64,000 nucleotides of DNA from Stichopus chloronotus (taxonomy: Eukaryota; Echinodermata; Holothuroidea; Aspidochirotida; Stichopodidae): assembly GCA_021234535.1 (NCBI GenBank), contig CM037830.1, positions 34,135,405-34,199,404 of the forward strand. The letters run 5' to 3'. The notes beneath the pieces were generated by a model that worked only from the letters and a program-made list of their open reading frames with translations, was not told the origin of the DNA and ran no database searches. Below are positions 1 through 13,300 of this stretch, in pieces. The stretch's first letter is position 1; every line of letters begins with the position of its first letter. The translations under genes were made by a program, and so were the position numbers.

Positions 1-1197
1 TGGGCCACAACATTGTTTCTGACTCCATGAATATGGAATAAATTAAGAATATGAAAGAGACAGAAATAAAAGTCTCACACTTTGTTTCACGCAAGCATTT
101 GGACAATTAGCTTCCCTGCAGTTTTGCCCTCTGTCTTGAAATTAGAGTTTCCCTATAAAGGAACTCTACCTAAAATTAGTGTTCCCATATCGATTTTCTC
201 TGCATACTTGAAATTCTTAAAAATAGGTAAAGACTGCCCTCTTTAGGTTGAGATTGCCCTCCCCCCCCCCCCCTCCATGGCCCAATTTGCTGTTTCTCTG
301 AAACCATGGAAGTACTACCTGTTGAAATTTGTGGGTCAGGAATCGAGTGGGTTTGTGACTATAATACAACCCATATAATGCAGGATTTTAATAACATGGA
401 ACTTTAGTAGTAACTTCATAAAAAATAATTTGCATCGTAGAGAATGTTTCAAATTATCGGGCATTTATCATTAGTTACACCTCAGGATCGACAAGTATAT
501 GCCAGAGCATACTTGGAGGCGTTGATGAGATTATCTCATTTGTACAGACGCTAATTTTGATCGTTTACTACTTAAAATCCAAATGAAGGATTGTAATTTG
601 AACTGAACTCTGCTTGTTATTGAGGACGTTGACAGCATTTTGTTGACAACAGAGTGGCTTCTCATCGTTTCCATCAATGTAGCCAGTCTGTTGTTTTCCA
701 CCTTGTTTGTGGTTCTATTTACAGCTCCCTGCTTGCTCAATCTGGTACCGCTCAATTAATCTGTATAGATCTCATAATCTACACGCATATGACATGATTC
801 CGTATTGTACCCACACATTAATTCCATCACGTGTTCAAAAATGGTAATATAAGACCTCATAATCTTCTATGATTCATTAAAATTAGAAAAGCTGTGAAAG
901 TAAATGAGGTACTTAGCATGTCGTAGAACTGTTTCTACAGAGTTGAATGACTGCTTCTACGGGTTAAGTGACACACAGGGCTAATCATGCCACAAACTTG
1001 TCTCCTGGCTGCAAGGATGTTGAGACCTCGTCCACAAATATAGATTCTGTGGAATCAAAGTTTGCTACCCGGACCTACTACGGCTTACCAATCCAAGAAT
1101 TTTGCATAAGTTGGAATCTGCTGATATAGAGGGACAATCAAGGACGGACTAATTTTGAATACCACATAGTTACACGCCATAACAGAGGGCAGTGAAG
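1..1197. other. Downstream flank of the CNBD2-like gene
   Basis: No gene recognised. It contains a poly(C) run near 251-263, a poly(G) run near 1219-1230 just beyond the poly(A) signal, and a 74-codon minus-strand ORF (755-531) with no motif I recognise. Confidence 0.4.
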
Positions 1198-1203
1198 TTT
1201 ATT
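1198..1203 (-). terminator. Candidate poly(A) signal of the CNBD2-like gene
   Basis: AATAAA reads on the minus strand 48 nt after the stop codon. The position suits a very short 3' UTR; no transcript evidence is available. Confidence 0.5.
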
Positions 1204-1250
1204 GAAGAGCCACAGATGGGGGGGGGGGGTGTTTCTGTCAACTTGTTAAT

Positions 1251-1394
1251 TCAGTAGCGAGAGAGTCCTTGTGCTTCTTTCACTTTGGACTTCCAGTCCA
1301 AAAATTGTTCCATGTGATTTATTTTATAATCGTCCCATTCTAGTTTAGTTTCCAGTCCAGCCTGAAGATCCTCCTGGCCAGGGAATCGTTGAGC
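1251..1394 (-). CDS. CNBD2-like: CNBD2-like exon 16 (last coding exon, stop)
   Basis: Acceptor ttcccgcgcag|GCTCAA; TGA stop at 1253-1251; 47 codons plus stop. It encodes AQRFPGQEDLQAGLETKLEW and ends GLSRY, an amphipathic tail of the kind that closes CNBD2 proteins. Confidence 0.88.
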   Translation of the reverse strand, partial: AQRFPGQEDLQAGLETKLEWDDYKINHMEQFLDWKSKVKEAQGLSRY

Positions 1395-4300
1395 CTGCGC
1401 GGGAAAGAACATAAACCAAAAATATCGTCATGGGATACAAATCAGTCATTCAAGTCCACTTTGTAATGTTTCTTCGACAGTCCAATTTATGAAAGATTCA
1501 TCGGTGAAAAATGACTACATAGCAAAACGGTAGGCCCCTATGTAGGCCTATAGATACAACAAATGTGATTTTGGAAGAAGAGAAAGACGTTACTTGCGAC
1601 ATAGTTTTCTCTCCCTTTCCTGTTCTCAATAGCTGATGCAGAAATGTTTCTGCTTGACTACGACATACCTCAACAGAACATTGTTAAATCGTAGAATGAC
1701 AAAGCCATCGAGGTAACTTACGTCTCTCCTTAATCGATTCATGACCTTCGCATCGGCGTGTTCTAAATAAAACTTCTTGGAGAGAAGAATGCACTCTGCT
1801 CCGTTGCTAACGACGGTAAAGCTGGGCTGGGAGTCAAATACCAGTTCCGCGAGACCCTGTTGACGTAAAAAACGAATGCGATTGAGGATCTTTAGTAGCC
1901 TTTTCGAATTCGAAGAGGCTACTTCGAAGGCGGAATTTAAGTGCATCATACCTTGATACCTTTGATTCACTCAGATACAGTAATTCCTTTACTCAATCCA
2001 CAATTAAAGCTGGAATTTGAATTGTATTCGCAATCGCCTGATCAGTACCTTTGTTCTTCGTCAGTGGTTCCGGGAAGAGAAACTAGCCTTAGGTGATAAG
2101 ATCACGTGTCACAAATCTAAACGAGGGCTTCGCCGTCATCTTTGAGATATTCGAATATTAAAATTTAATTATCTCAACTTTCTTGTTGGACTCTCCAAGA
2201 AAGCACTGAGCAGTCAATCACCGTTACTTGAAATCATACAGACCAATGGTAATATCATTCGTGTAATATGCAAAATTGGGGTAGAAACAAATTTTTGTTT
2301 GTTTGTTGTTTTTGTTGTTGTTTCTTCAGTGGCTATGACATATATTCCTCTGACTTTGACTTCAACTGACAAGTTTTCAACTCATATTCCAGCTTTAACT
2401 TGTGTAGTTATTGCAAAGGAAAAGAATTAAACATGAGTTAAGGTATACGGCGGAAGGAAGGGGAAGGCGTGAGAAGCAGGGCCGCGATCGTAGTCGGAAA
2501 CAGAACACGAGAACGGGCCTCCGACTCTCAAGTCACGGGTTCACATGTATAAACTCAGGCACCGTGGAAAGGAAAGAAAATAATCTGAAAACGTATAAGA
2601 TAGGCAAACGTTCCTGAAAATTTGCACCCGCTGACCAGTTTTCCATCCCCCCCCCCCCCCAAATCTCTCTTCCTTGGTGGCTTTGGTGAGAAAGATGGCT
2701 CTTAAAGTGACAAAAAGAAAGGAATGATATTTTGAAATGAAGCATTTCTCGTCTTGGGGTTTGATTATAGTAGGATGCATACTCAGGTTTATTGTCGCCT
2801 CTGCTTTAGACGACTGATTTTGTTCTTTTGTTTTTTTTTTTCTGCTATTGGAAGACAAAGGCAACGAAATTGTCTCCTGAAGACGCATCGACTTTTCCTG
2901 AACCGTTCCCGTAATTCTACCAAAACGTTCCAATCATCCATCCCGTCATCATTTACCCCCAATTACATTAGTCTACTAGTTTCAGTATTATTACTTACAA
3001 ACACAGAACCCCTCGTTAAGGTCCTTATGCTGACCCAGATAGGCTCCTTTAAATCCTGAAAAGAAGAACAACTTTGAAGTTTCCACAAAAACGTACAATA
3101 TGCGTCGCAATCGGATTGGACAATGGATATCTGGCAATTATACATTGTTCATAAATAGTTTCCTATCGTTTTCAACTGTTTATATCAAATTTTTATTCAT
3201 CAACTGAAGCCATAATGTATTAGCTGTGTGCTAAGGTGGTGCATATATGCTCATCCAGGGAAACCAACATGTCGGACAATGACGCTATATATGTGCTCCC
3301 ATACGTAACATGTCTGCATTCAGCCGTAAAATGATCAACTTTACTTTCAAAATAAATCGCGCAGTGTATGTTTAGACAAATGTCACTTCTATTTTACCAG
3401 TTTGAGCAATTAAGATAACTATAGCGTTTATTCGACAAGACCGTGACGACGCCCTCATAACCTATACCCAAAAAGGCACATGCCACCCACCTCACCCCCA
3501 TCCCTATTCTCTTCCTAACCCTCCCCTCCCCCCCCCCCCCCTCCCTCCTACATTACCGGTACAACTATCGGACGGAAATAAGGCAATGAAAGGAAAGTAG
3601 TTTACCTCTTCTTGGTAGGAATCAACGATAATGTCATCCACGATTGTTTTCTTTTTGCCTGTTGGAGCCTGAGGATTATTTTTAGCGGCGGAAGCCCTCT
3701 CCAGTTCCCAAAATGCATTGCCAGCTGGTACATTTTTAAGAGACATGGTATTGAAATTCATCCAATACAAAAATGTAAAGTCGAAAACAATTTAAAGGCA
3801 AAATGACCGTTGACCTGTTGAGCTCTGTCTAATCTATATAATTTGAATATGTGATAGCATTCAGATTTGCGAGGAAAAAATATATATCTAGAGCAATGAT
3901 ATCTCTAACTTATGTGTATAGCTAACAACAACCAGTAACGTCTTAAAGTATAACTAACGTTAGACTTTGAACTATATTTCAGTCTCTTTAAATATTATGC
4001 TACCACTAAGTAAACAGACAAGTTAACATCACACCGTTTCCTGCATAACAATACATCTCGTAATTACTGATGCAAAGCACTGGTCACTAACATTATGTCA
4101 AGTGGTTATACCCGGAGTCAAAAGTATTTTTATCATGAGAGTAATGACTTTCATGAAAACATCTTGAAACACTTAAAATGTAAAGCTGACCATTTTGAAT
4201 AAGCTACATTTCAATTACCCTTCCAAGCACCGTTTTCTATACCGTAACACCTGCAAACAAGTACAAATTTACCTCATCTAAGATCCAACTTCTCTATGTT

Positions 4301-7300
4301 TATGGGCGCTTCTTCACGTTTCATGATTGGCTTAAAGAAACATGAATATTTTTATCTTAAGGAAAAGAAGTCTTGAGTGTAAGTGATTACGTTGGCAATT
4401 ATGAATTTTAAGTGTCAGAATTCAAGCGATAGTGTGGTATTATGAATGCAGTCAGAGCCGGTGCATGGGTAATACACGTCTGTTTTGTAGGCTACAATTC
4501 AATTAGTTCTAAAGTTGCAACTCTTCCTTTAGTATTATGGGTGGAGTGTCCACGGATAGATAATGTTAAGACATGTAAAATGATATGACATGAACTTGGT
4601 ATAGACTCCGTTTCTCAGTCGTTTAGTATATATCTACCACACTCAGGTAATACAGAGTGCTTAAGACAATATCACAAAAATAAAGAATAAAAAACAAAGA
4701 AAACTTCGAAAAGGGAAAATTTATCCTTAATTATCTTATTATTAAAGTTTCAAAAAAGTTGCAAGTGACGTCATATATTGAACTTACCTATAGGGTTGAC
4801 GCTACCGTCAACGTCTGTTTCGCTCTGTGCGTCATCTTGAGAGGTTAACAACTCTGTTGTCGGTAGTGGTAAACTTTCTGAAGATTTCCTTTTTCTCAGA
4901 GAATTTGTCTAAAATGTGTCCATTTAAAAGATTAAATTTACCAATAAATGGATCATGAGCATTTTTTCTTTTGGTGGAAGGACCTACTTAAAATGAAGTC
5001 ACAAGGGTTGTGGGCAGTGGGGAATCAAGAGAATCAACGTGCCGTTTGATATAAATGAATGAAAATAATAGCATTCAAGCTTGCATCGTCCTTTACCTTC
5101 TCTTTCATTTTTGTTTGTATTATTATTATTATTGTCTTTTTTTTTTTGTTTTCGTCCACTTTAGATTATGCCCCACCTCACTGGCCAATAGTAAGGACAT
5201 TTCATTTTTGGGTCTCTTATTTATAACTATAACACAAACGTACCTTATTGCATCTTTCCGGCAGCATATTCTCTCCAGGCTAACTAGAGACATTTTTGGT
5301 TATTTATTCCAACGGTGAACTGTGTTGATGGTTTATATAAGGTCGTAACAGTTACATGGTAGCACTGTCTCAACTCTGTTAACATGACCACCTCTCTGTG
5401 TGACTCATGTGCAGAATCTGTGACCCTGGGGAAGGGATAATGAGTGACTTATGACCAAGTTACTCCCCCCCCCCCCACACACACACACACACTCCTCTTT
5501 CAAAAACGAACCTCCGCCCTTGTTCATGTATCATGCTCAATGTAAGGCTCATGGGCAGACAGACACAATTAATATTATGGTAAAGAACAATAATTGGAAT
5601 TAACTGAGATGAGAACGTAGTAACAGATTAACAACCTTCTCATCACTGGAATTAGAGACACGTCGTCTTCGTTCTCTTGTATCTGCCTTCCCATAATCCT
5701 CCTGGAGTAGATAGCTTGTCGATCTGTCTTCATCTTTTTCTTCGATGATGTCATCCAGTTTCTCTTGAGGCCCTTCTCTCTCCTGAAGGCTTAACTCATT
5801 CATAAATTTTTCAAACTCTTCCCGCTTTTTCCTTTGTTCGAAATTCTCTATCAATGTCACCGAATTTCTCTTTTGAGAATTTCGTCTCTTCTTTCTTTTC
5901 GATGCGACTTTAGCTAAAAACAAAAATCATTAAACGAATTTTTGTAACACAGGTATGGATCTGAAGTTCTGTGAGGTCACTGCGACTCAACCCCTCAAAC
6001 GTTACTTTGCCCCCTCAAACAAAAGTGTACCCGTATGCCATATGGAGACAGATGCATACTTAACGAAGGCTTTCATTATTGATACGGACGAAAATTCACC
6101 AAGGTTCAAATGAAGTGTAAAATAAAACAAATATTGCACTCACTAATGTCGCCACTTTCATCTTGGTCCTTCTCCTTGTGAAGTACTTTCATGACGAAAC
6201 AACTTCCCTGTGGATTTAAATATAAACGTTGCCTTCGTCTTAATATTCTGTGTTGACCATAAGGTTCTTAGTATCGCAGAATTGAACCTTCTAAGGTGAG
6301 ACTTTTCAAGGAGAAAAGATATTTTAAGTCTGAAATCATCAAAATATGTCATCACAATATGTACATTATATAACACGGAAATGTGTGGCAGATTAAAAGC
6401 TCGCAAAAATAAACCATAGCATTCTAACTTAATATGATAGATCACAAAATTACCATATCTGATGGGTCTTTATGCAAATACGGTACCAGTTCTGCGAAAA
6501 TTTTCCTCAACCATATTCAGTATGGTATGCTTTGTTTGGATCATTTTATTTGCATGTTACGGTCTAAACTCTCCTTATGAATAGAAAAAAATTATTACGT
6601 GAAAGATTTATGCAGACATTCTACCATATCTAACATGACAAACGAACGGTAAGATCTAATTTTAGTGATTTAATTGTAATTCAGAAGCCTTAAATCCTAA
6701 TTATCTTTTTTTTTCTCATTACTCAATTCAGTTAATAATAAATAGTGTCAGCTGTTTAACTAGTCAAATCAACCACCATGTTGGCGGTTTCAGACCGTAG
6801 GTAGGGAGTCACCAGTTAAAGAAATACCGGTGTTTGAGTCGATCAGTATTGGTTGTTACGTTGCTGAGGAGTTGTTGTGTGAGATGAGGGGGAGTCGTTG
6901 AGATGATGAGGCGTGACACTATGAAGACGCGACAGTATTTCTGTGTGAACCTTTGAATATGATGAGGTTTGGAAGAATGATGGGGGTAGTAATACACGGT
7001 GTTCTAAAATTCGACAAAAAAAAGACGTGATAGTATTTCTCACCGATTTAATAATTACTATCCAATCCGAGGCGTTGCTGTCTCGAATGAGCACGTCACC
7101 CTTCCTGGAAATCAATGAAAAACAAAAGAACTGCAATTGTTCACTTCAGAGAAATGACAACTTTCTCTGACCAATAGAATCTTTGATACATTATCCGAAA
7201 GGAATCGTTTCAGTCCACAGTTCTTGGCGGCACCAACTCAGATCCCAGTTATCGTATTGGATGAAATTAGCATATTTACGGTACCACCGCAAGATGACTT

Positions 7301-10300
7301 TTTTGTATAATTAAAAAAAAAATCTACAGAAAAAAATCTGTCTGTCCCCCAAGCAGGATAATTGAGATTGACTTAAAGGTCTACCGTACAGGCTCCGGTG
7401 ACGTTTAAATACGAAAGATATTACCTACATTTATGTAAGCGATGATCTAATTAAGAAAAATTACAACACTTGCAGGTTACACGGCAGCGTTAAATGTTTT
7501 ATTACTCTTGAAAATGAGTCACGTGTACATCGAACAAGATAAGTTTTCTTTATGTTGGTAAATTTGCATAATCTTTGTAATTTGGTGTCAGTATGCTATA
7601 GGCTTTGTTTACAATACAGCAAGTCGAATGACGGCGTTCAGCTTTTCCTATCCCTTTGTATTTTCCTCGTTATCATATCATGCGTGGGCCGAATGTTTCA
7701 TTTTAATTACACCTACAGTATGTTGAATGTTCCCTGAGCTATATTGTGAAGGCTATTCACATACCCTGCTGAGGCCCTAATGTTTCCTTCTATTCACCAT
7801 ATTCAATGCGAAAAACTCACAAACATAGCAATTTTTATCGTTCCGGTCTATGATTCCATATAGCAGTTTGTGGGATAGGTTAATAAAGGGCTTACGTTTA
7901 ATTGTATTAGTGAAAAAACAATTAAAAAACAATTACAAAGGACAAAGGTATGCATTACATTGTCATCGCTAAAACTGAACTGAATATGGCGAATATAATG
8001 ACACCCAGGGTACTTATATCGGCAAGACTGGCAAAAAGTTCAGACTACTGTTTAATAAGCACAAAATGAGTATACACCAAAAAAAAAAAAAAAAACAGGA
8101 TTTCCGGTGACTGAGCATTTTAATCTCCCTAATCACAATTTATATGACCTTAAATTTGTCATTCTTTATGATGACTTAAAAACATCCAATAAAATGATCC
8201 TAGTGCCTTCTGTGTGGTGTCACTGTAGATACGTTGTATTAAAATTACGTTAGTATTAGTGTTCTATTGTATTGTACGGCTGACATCAGATGACACACGA
8301 GATGTTAAGTTACTGTGTACGAATAACTTGTTATCTCGACAAAAGTTTGCAAATTGTCGAGATGCCGACTATACGCTAAGTCAACATCTCTTAAAAAAAA
8401 TGTGCCAACTGTGGAGGTAACACGTTATTCGTCCGAGATAACTTTAAGTCTCGCATGTCACCTTATGTCCGCTGTAGCATTGCATGTCGCAGATACTGTA
8501 TACGTATGCAATATCAATATGAGTAAAAAAGAGGACATGAAACACTTATTACAAATCTTACTTGAAGTATGAAAATATGCACTTCTTGTGACTTTGTTGT
8601 AAAAGATGCATCGGCCATCCTTCCAAGAATGAAAGATTCCTATGAAAGAAAAATGAAAATTGGAAAACAAAACGTCCATAGTTACAAATTAGCCTATAGT
8701 TGTCCCGTGAGAAACAAGCTTTATACCTCACTGTCAGTCTTTGTTTACAATATGAGTTAACAAACATATTAACTAAATGCATGATAAGATAATGAAGCAA
8801 GAATGTCTGTAATTTTTATCCTCAATTCTTGTGTATGAAACTCGTTTCTCAATGGTCTAATAGTCAAATGGCAATGATAATCCACGTAGATAATTTTGTC
8901 TCAGCCAATGGTGTTCCTACGAAAGGGGGTGCGGCAGGGGGAGAGCACTTTCCACACGACAAAGACGTTACGTACCCTCTCCACCCGTGTCCTTCTGTAG
9001 AAAGTCTTTAACAGTACAGCTTTACGTATTAGTTCTATGGGGAGAGACAAAGCTCGTGACAAATAGTTCCCTAACCTTGCTAAAAAAAAATCCTGAATAG
9101 TTCAAGCGATCAGCATCATACAATGGTTGAAGGTATATAACTCTGAGATATATATAACCACAAATAGCGTAATTTATAATGAACACAGCAGATACAGAAA
9201 ACAAGTGCAGAAAATGCGTAAGATAAAAAAAAATAGGCACACCATTGCACAGAGCATCATATAATGATACTTTAAAGGCAATAACTTTTGGAGTGGGTGG
9301 GGGAGTTACTTTATCTACCTTTCTGTGAAAACGTGACTTGGTTAATTACCAATGTTTCTTTGCAACTTTAAAAATAGAACAGTAAAGATTGATATGGAGG
9401 GGAATAAAAAACATAAGATTGGTATCGATAATATCGTAGACACAACATGTTTCGAACCATCCATGTGTAAGACGATTACGCAATCTGTGACGTTTCTTGT
9501 CTTTGTCGTTTCCATAGTTACATTCAAAACTAAATGACAATGGCTATAGAAATTAGAAGCCTTTGTACAGTATACCTCAGAAATATAATGGATATGAAAT
9601 GCTTGTCCCTGACCCACACACTAAAATGGAAACAGTAGGGCATTCTTCTTTCCATATTAAAATCTAATAATTTTTGTATCTCATGCCTGACTTACCGCAC
9701 AAAGTCGCTTTGGTTGGGGTTAACGAGCGTTTGCAGACCCCCAGCCATAAAAATTCTTGTATAATCCTAACAAAATATGGGAGAAAAATACCGTGGAAAA
9801 GAATCAGAAAAATCAGGTAATTATAGCTTTATTGTTGGCACGAGCGAAGCAGCGAGAAGTAATTACACTTTTTTATTTGACTTTGAGGTAAAGCAAATTT
9901 TTAAAAGTCTACTGATTTTGAAAAAAAAAAGAAAAAAGTTATACATATGTATTTATGGATACGAATATGGTAGTTTTGAAGGAAAGCGTATGCAGAGCCT
10001 CGACGAATTGCTCTATACAAACGAACTTACTTAGCTTCTGAGATACATGTTACTTTGAAATGGTTCAAATTTGACCTTTCATGTCAAGAACATGTCTGGA
10101 ACGTATGTATGTAGTTGTGCAACTATACCTTTTTAAAAGTTGGTAAATTGCCGATGAAAGTTTCCTTTAAAAATACTTGAAAATTAGTTGTTTCTTTGTG
10201 TTTGTACTTGTCTTTGCACGATATCTAACCATCGATAAGTATTTAAAACACGGCAGGAGTGATGGTGTCCGACCAACTTCATAAAAGACATGAACAACAA

Positions 10301-13300
10301 ATGATACTGGTTTAGTGTAGTGTTCCTTGGGTCAAAAACCAGTACAAACACACATATTACCACACAATACACTCGCAGAGAGAGTTTTGGGAGGCTGCAC
10401 CAGGAGAACCCCGCAAGGGACTACAAATTTCTGCCGGCAATTGGCAATCAGTTTAAGCTTTACCGCCTCACACAAACTTCACAACATGTAGTAAACACGG
10501 CGGGAGAAGCGGCCTATTGAATTGAAATTTCTAACGTTTTGCGAGTACTTTAAAATAACACCGCTTGATGCAAGACAGAGGAGGGCCATGAAGTTGCTTC
10601 CTGGGGCAGCACCGGGTGGTTTCCATGGACCCTACAAGGGGCCCTCGAGGTGAGCTCCTGGATCTCATCAGAAGTTGTTGGTCCACTTGACTGAAACCTG
10701 GTATTAAAGTTTGCCTCGCTACAACCCTGCACCCAAACGTACTTCTTAACAAACCAAAACTGAGGATCCCTTCCAACCCACACAGACGGACACACGACGA
10801 AGATCCACACCGGGAATAGATCCCTTGGAAAGAGACACGACTGGTACAAAGTTGTTACTTTACCCACATAGTATAATAAATCAGGGACATTACTTGAAAT
10901 GGAATTATATCAAGTAGTTTCATTCCACTCTTTATGTCATCAGGCTGTCACATTGTGTGACACTGTCACATACCTTGTCACTAATGCACAATAACTCCAG
11001 CTTTTCTCTGGCTATGACCGTGGATTGCCGACGTTGCCTACTCAAGAGGCCCAACTCCTACATTTGTGGAAAGGTAAACAGGAGCATGGAGGTTCATAAG
11101 AAGAGAGAGAGGATGTTAAAACAGAAAGGGTCCAATGAATAGCGAGGTAGGTCATGTTATACCATCGATAATTTAATGGTTTTAGAAACTTTACTTCTTG
11201 CAACCTCGAGAAATGTCTACAAAATTAACTGTAATATAAAATTTACATAAAGTCGAAAAAGGAACAAAAGTGAGACACTTTCCAAATTTTGCAGATTTCC
11301 TCTACATATTTGTTTGAGTCGCAGTATATGAGACCCGTAATATGTTAACTGACGAGTGACGTCGGGGAATATGAAGAGCCGATTGTGCAAGAAATCACAG
11401 TCCATAATGAACTAACATAGTCATTTCGCTTCAGTTTCTGCCAATAACTCAGTAAACGCTCTAGAAAATTGGGTGCCTGTTGACGGATGCCAAATGTCGG
11501 CATACTGGGGTATCCACGGAGGTACATTCAGTTGAAATGCTCAGACTTACGTTTTTGGAGAAATAAAATTGACCAAGGGCATTAGCAAGCGAACTCGAAG
11601 TTGTTGCTATTCTTTTATTTGTTTGTTGTACTTTTTTCTTTTTTGATTACACAAATGTTTGAAGAAACAATGAGTTGTGAGGAATATATGTTCTCATTGT
11701 ATCAAACACTTAAAATTTTAGTAAATAATCATAAAACGACACTGAAAGATACATTATCAACGTTTCGATTTTATAACTTTAGGCCTAAAGATACTCACTC
11801 CAAACGCTTCTCCTCTCGTTAAATAAACGACCGTCCTGGAGACACCAGTGGCTTCATCGAGGACATTTATTACGACTGACAAAATAGTTAAACAAAACAA
11901 TTAAATGTTTCTTAAGCCGTCAAAGTGATATGCCGTCCTGTCATGTGACGTCATGCACTGTACGGCGTATGATTTATTGGATGACGTATTCCTGTGGATG
12001 TTACACCGTCTCTGAATGTCAAGGTAGACGGTACGCTACATTCGTGCTATTCAAGTTTTCGCTAAAAGCAGTCCCTCACTTAATCCAACTTAAATTACCA
12101 ATATGTTACAAAACCTATTTTCTTATATTTTAGTAGGAATCCACAAATGGCATTGACAAACTCGATACGTAGGCTACTATCATCAACACGAAGTTTCGAA
12201 ACTTCGGTAAGTAGTCAGGTGTCACTTTGTTAATGAAACTTGTAGCTATATACTTCAAGTGTTATGAATACCTAGACTGCATAACTTTATCCTCATAATA
12301 CCTAATCTTTTGGTATTGACATAATCTCGCTGAAAACGTTTTAGTGCAGGATATACTATGGTATGACAAGCAACAGTGCTGTCAGGTTTAGGGGTGGTTG
12401 TCTCTCGAGAGAACAATACCTGAATGATATTGGTGTAGCGAAGGATAAAATTTCATAAATATTAATAAATGGCTAACAATTGAAAATACGCTTTACCAGA
12501 TCCAGACAGAATGAAATAGAAGTTCATTGGCCAGTGTCCCTGGCGTAGGATGACCCGCTTGGAGCCGAACGACGCGTACCACCCAACTCCGACTATCTCC
12601 TGCTGCATGCCTAATGGGTATTCGGTAAAACTCGGATAATTTCGTAGTGCTATTAAAACCTACGTTGAAATAAAAAAAAAAGAGAGAAATGACAATGCAG
12701 AATGAAACGAAAATTAAAGATGAATTATAATATACAATAATCCATGGGGAAAATTTTGAGAAAATTAGGCCATGAATGAATTTATCTACCAACAAAAAAG
12801 AGAGTGAAACTGCATTTGTATAGAGGGACTCATTATATTTTACTGTCGTTGTCGAATCATGTGATTACGTATTCAGTATGCTGCATTTACTTCAACATGC
12901 AGTACAATGCTACCGTTGAGCTCGTAAGGATTTTCATGCAACACCCAGTGGGGGCTGAAAATGAAGAAAACAGCTTACCCTCTCTGGTTGTCGACAACAC
13001 TTTTGTGAATTAGATAACGGTACAGGCGAGGTTGTAACCTACTCTGGCGGATTTATCGAATAAATAAAGGAGCAGCCCTGGTGGCCTAGAGACACGGTGT
13101 TCACTCACGTGATATTTATCTTTGTCTGTCCTCAATGCAGGAGGCATCGATAGGATTCTCTTACAATCGGATGACACCAAAGACTAAAACGTAAGAGGTA
13201 TAAAACAATAAAATGTGTAAATTCTACAAATGTGTTTCTACATAATTATTGTTCAAGACACGTATCTTATATTCTACGCATTCAGTCCTGCCGCAAGAGC

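Noticed and set aside
10531..10867. Overlapping minus-strand ORFs in CNBD2-like intron 6 as a possible exon
   Set aside because: Exons 6 and 7 join in phase and in family sequence without it; no motif recognised in either frame.
13060..13180. Possible tRNA-derived SINE head ('tggcctagagacacggtgtt')
   Set aside because: The A-box likeness is weak and no matching B box or second copy was found by eye.
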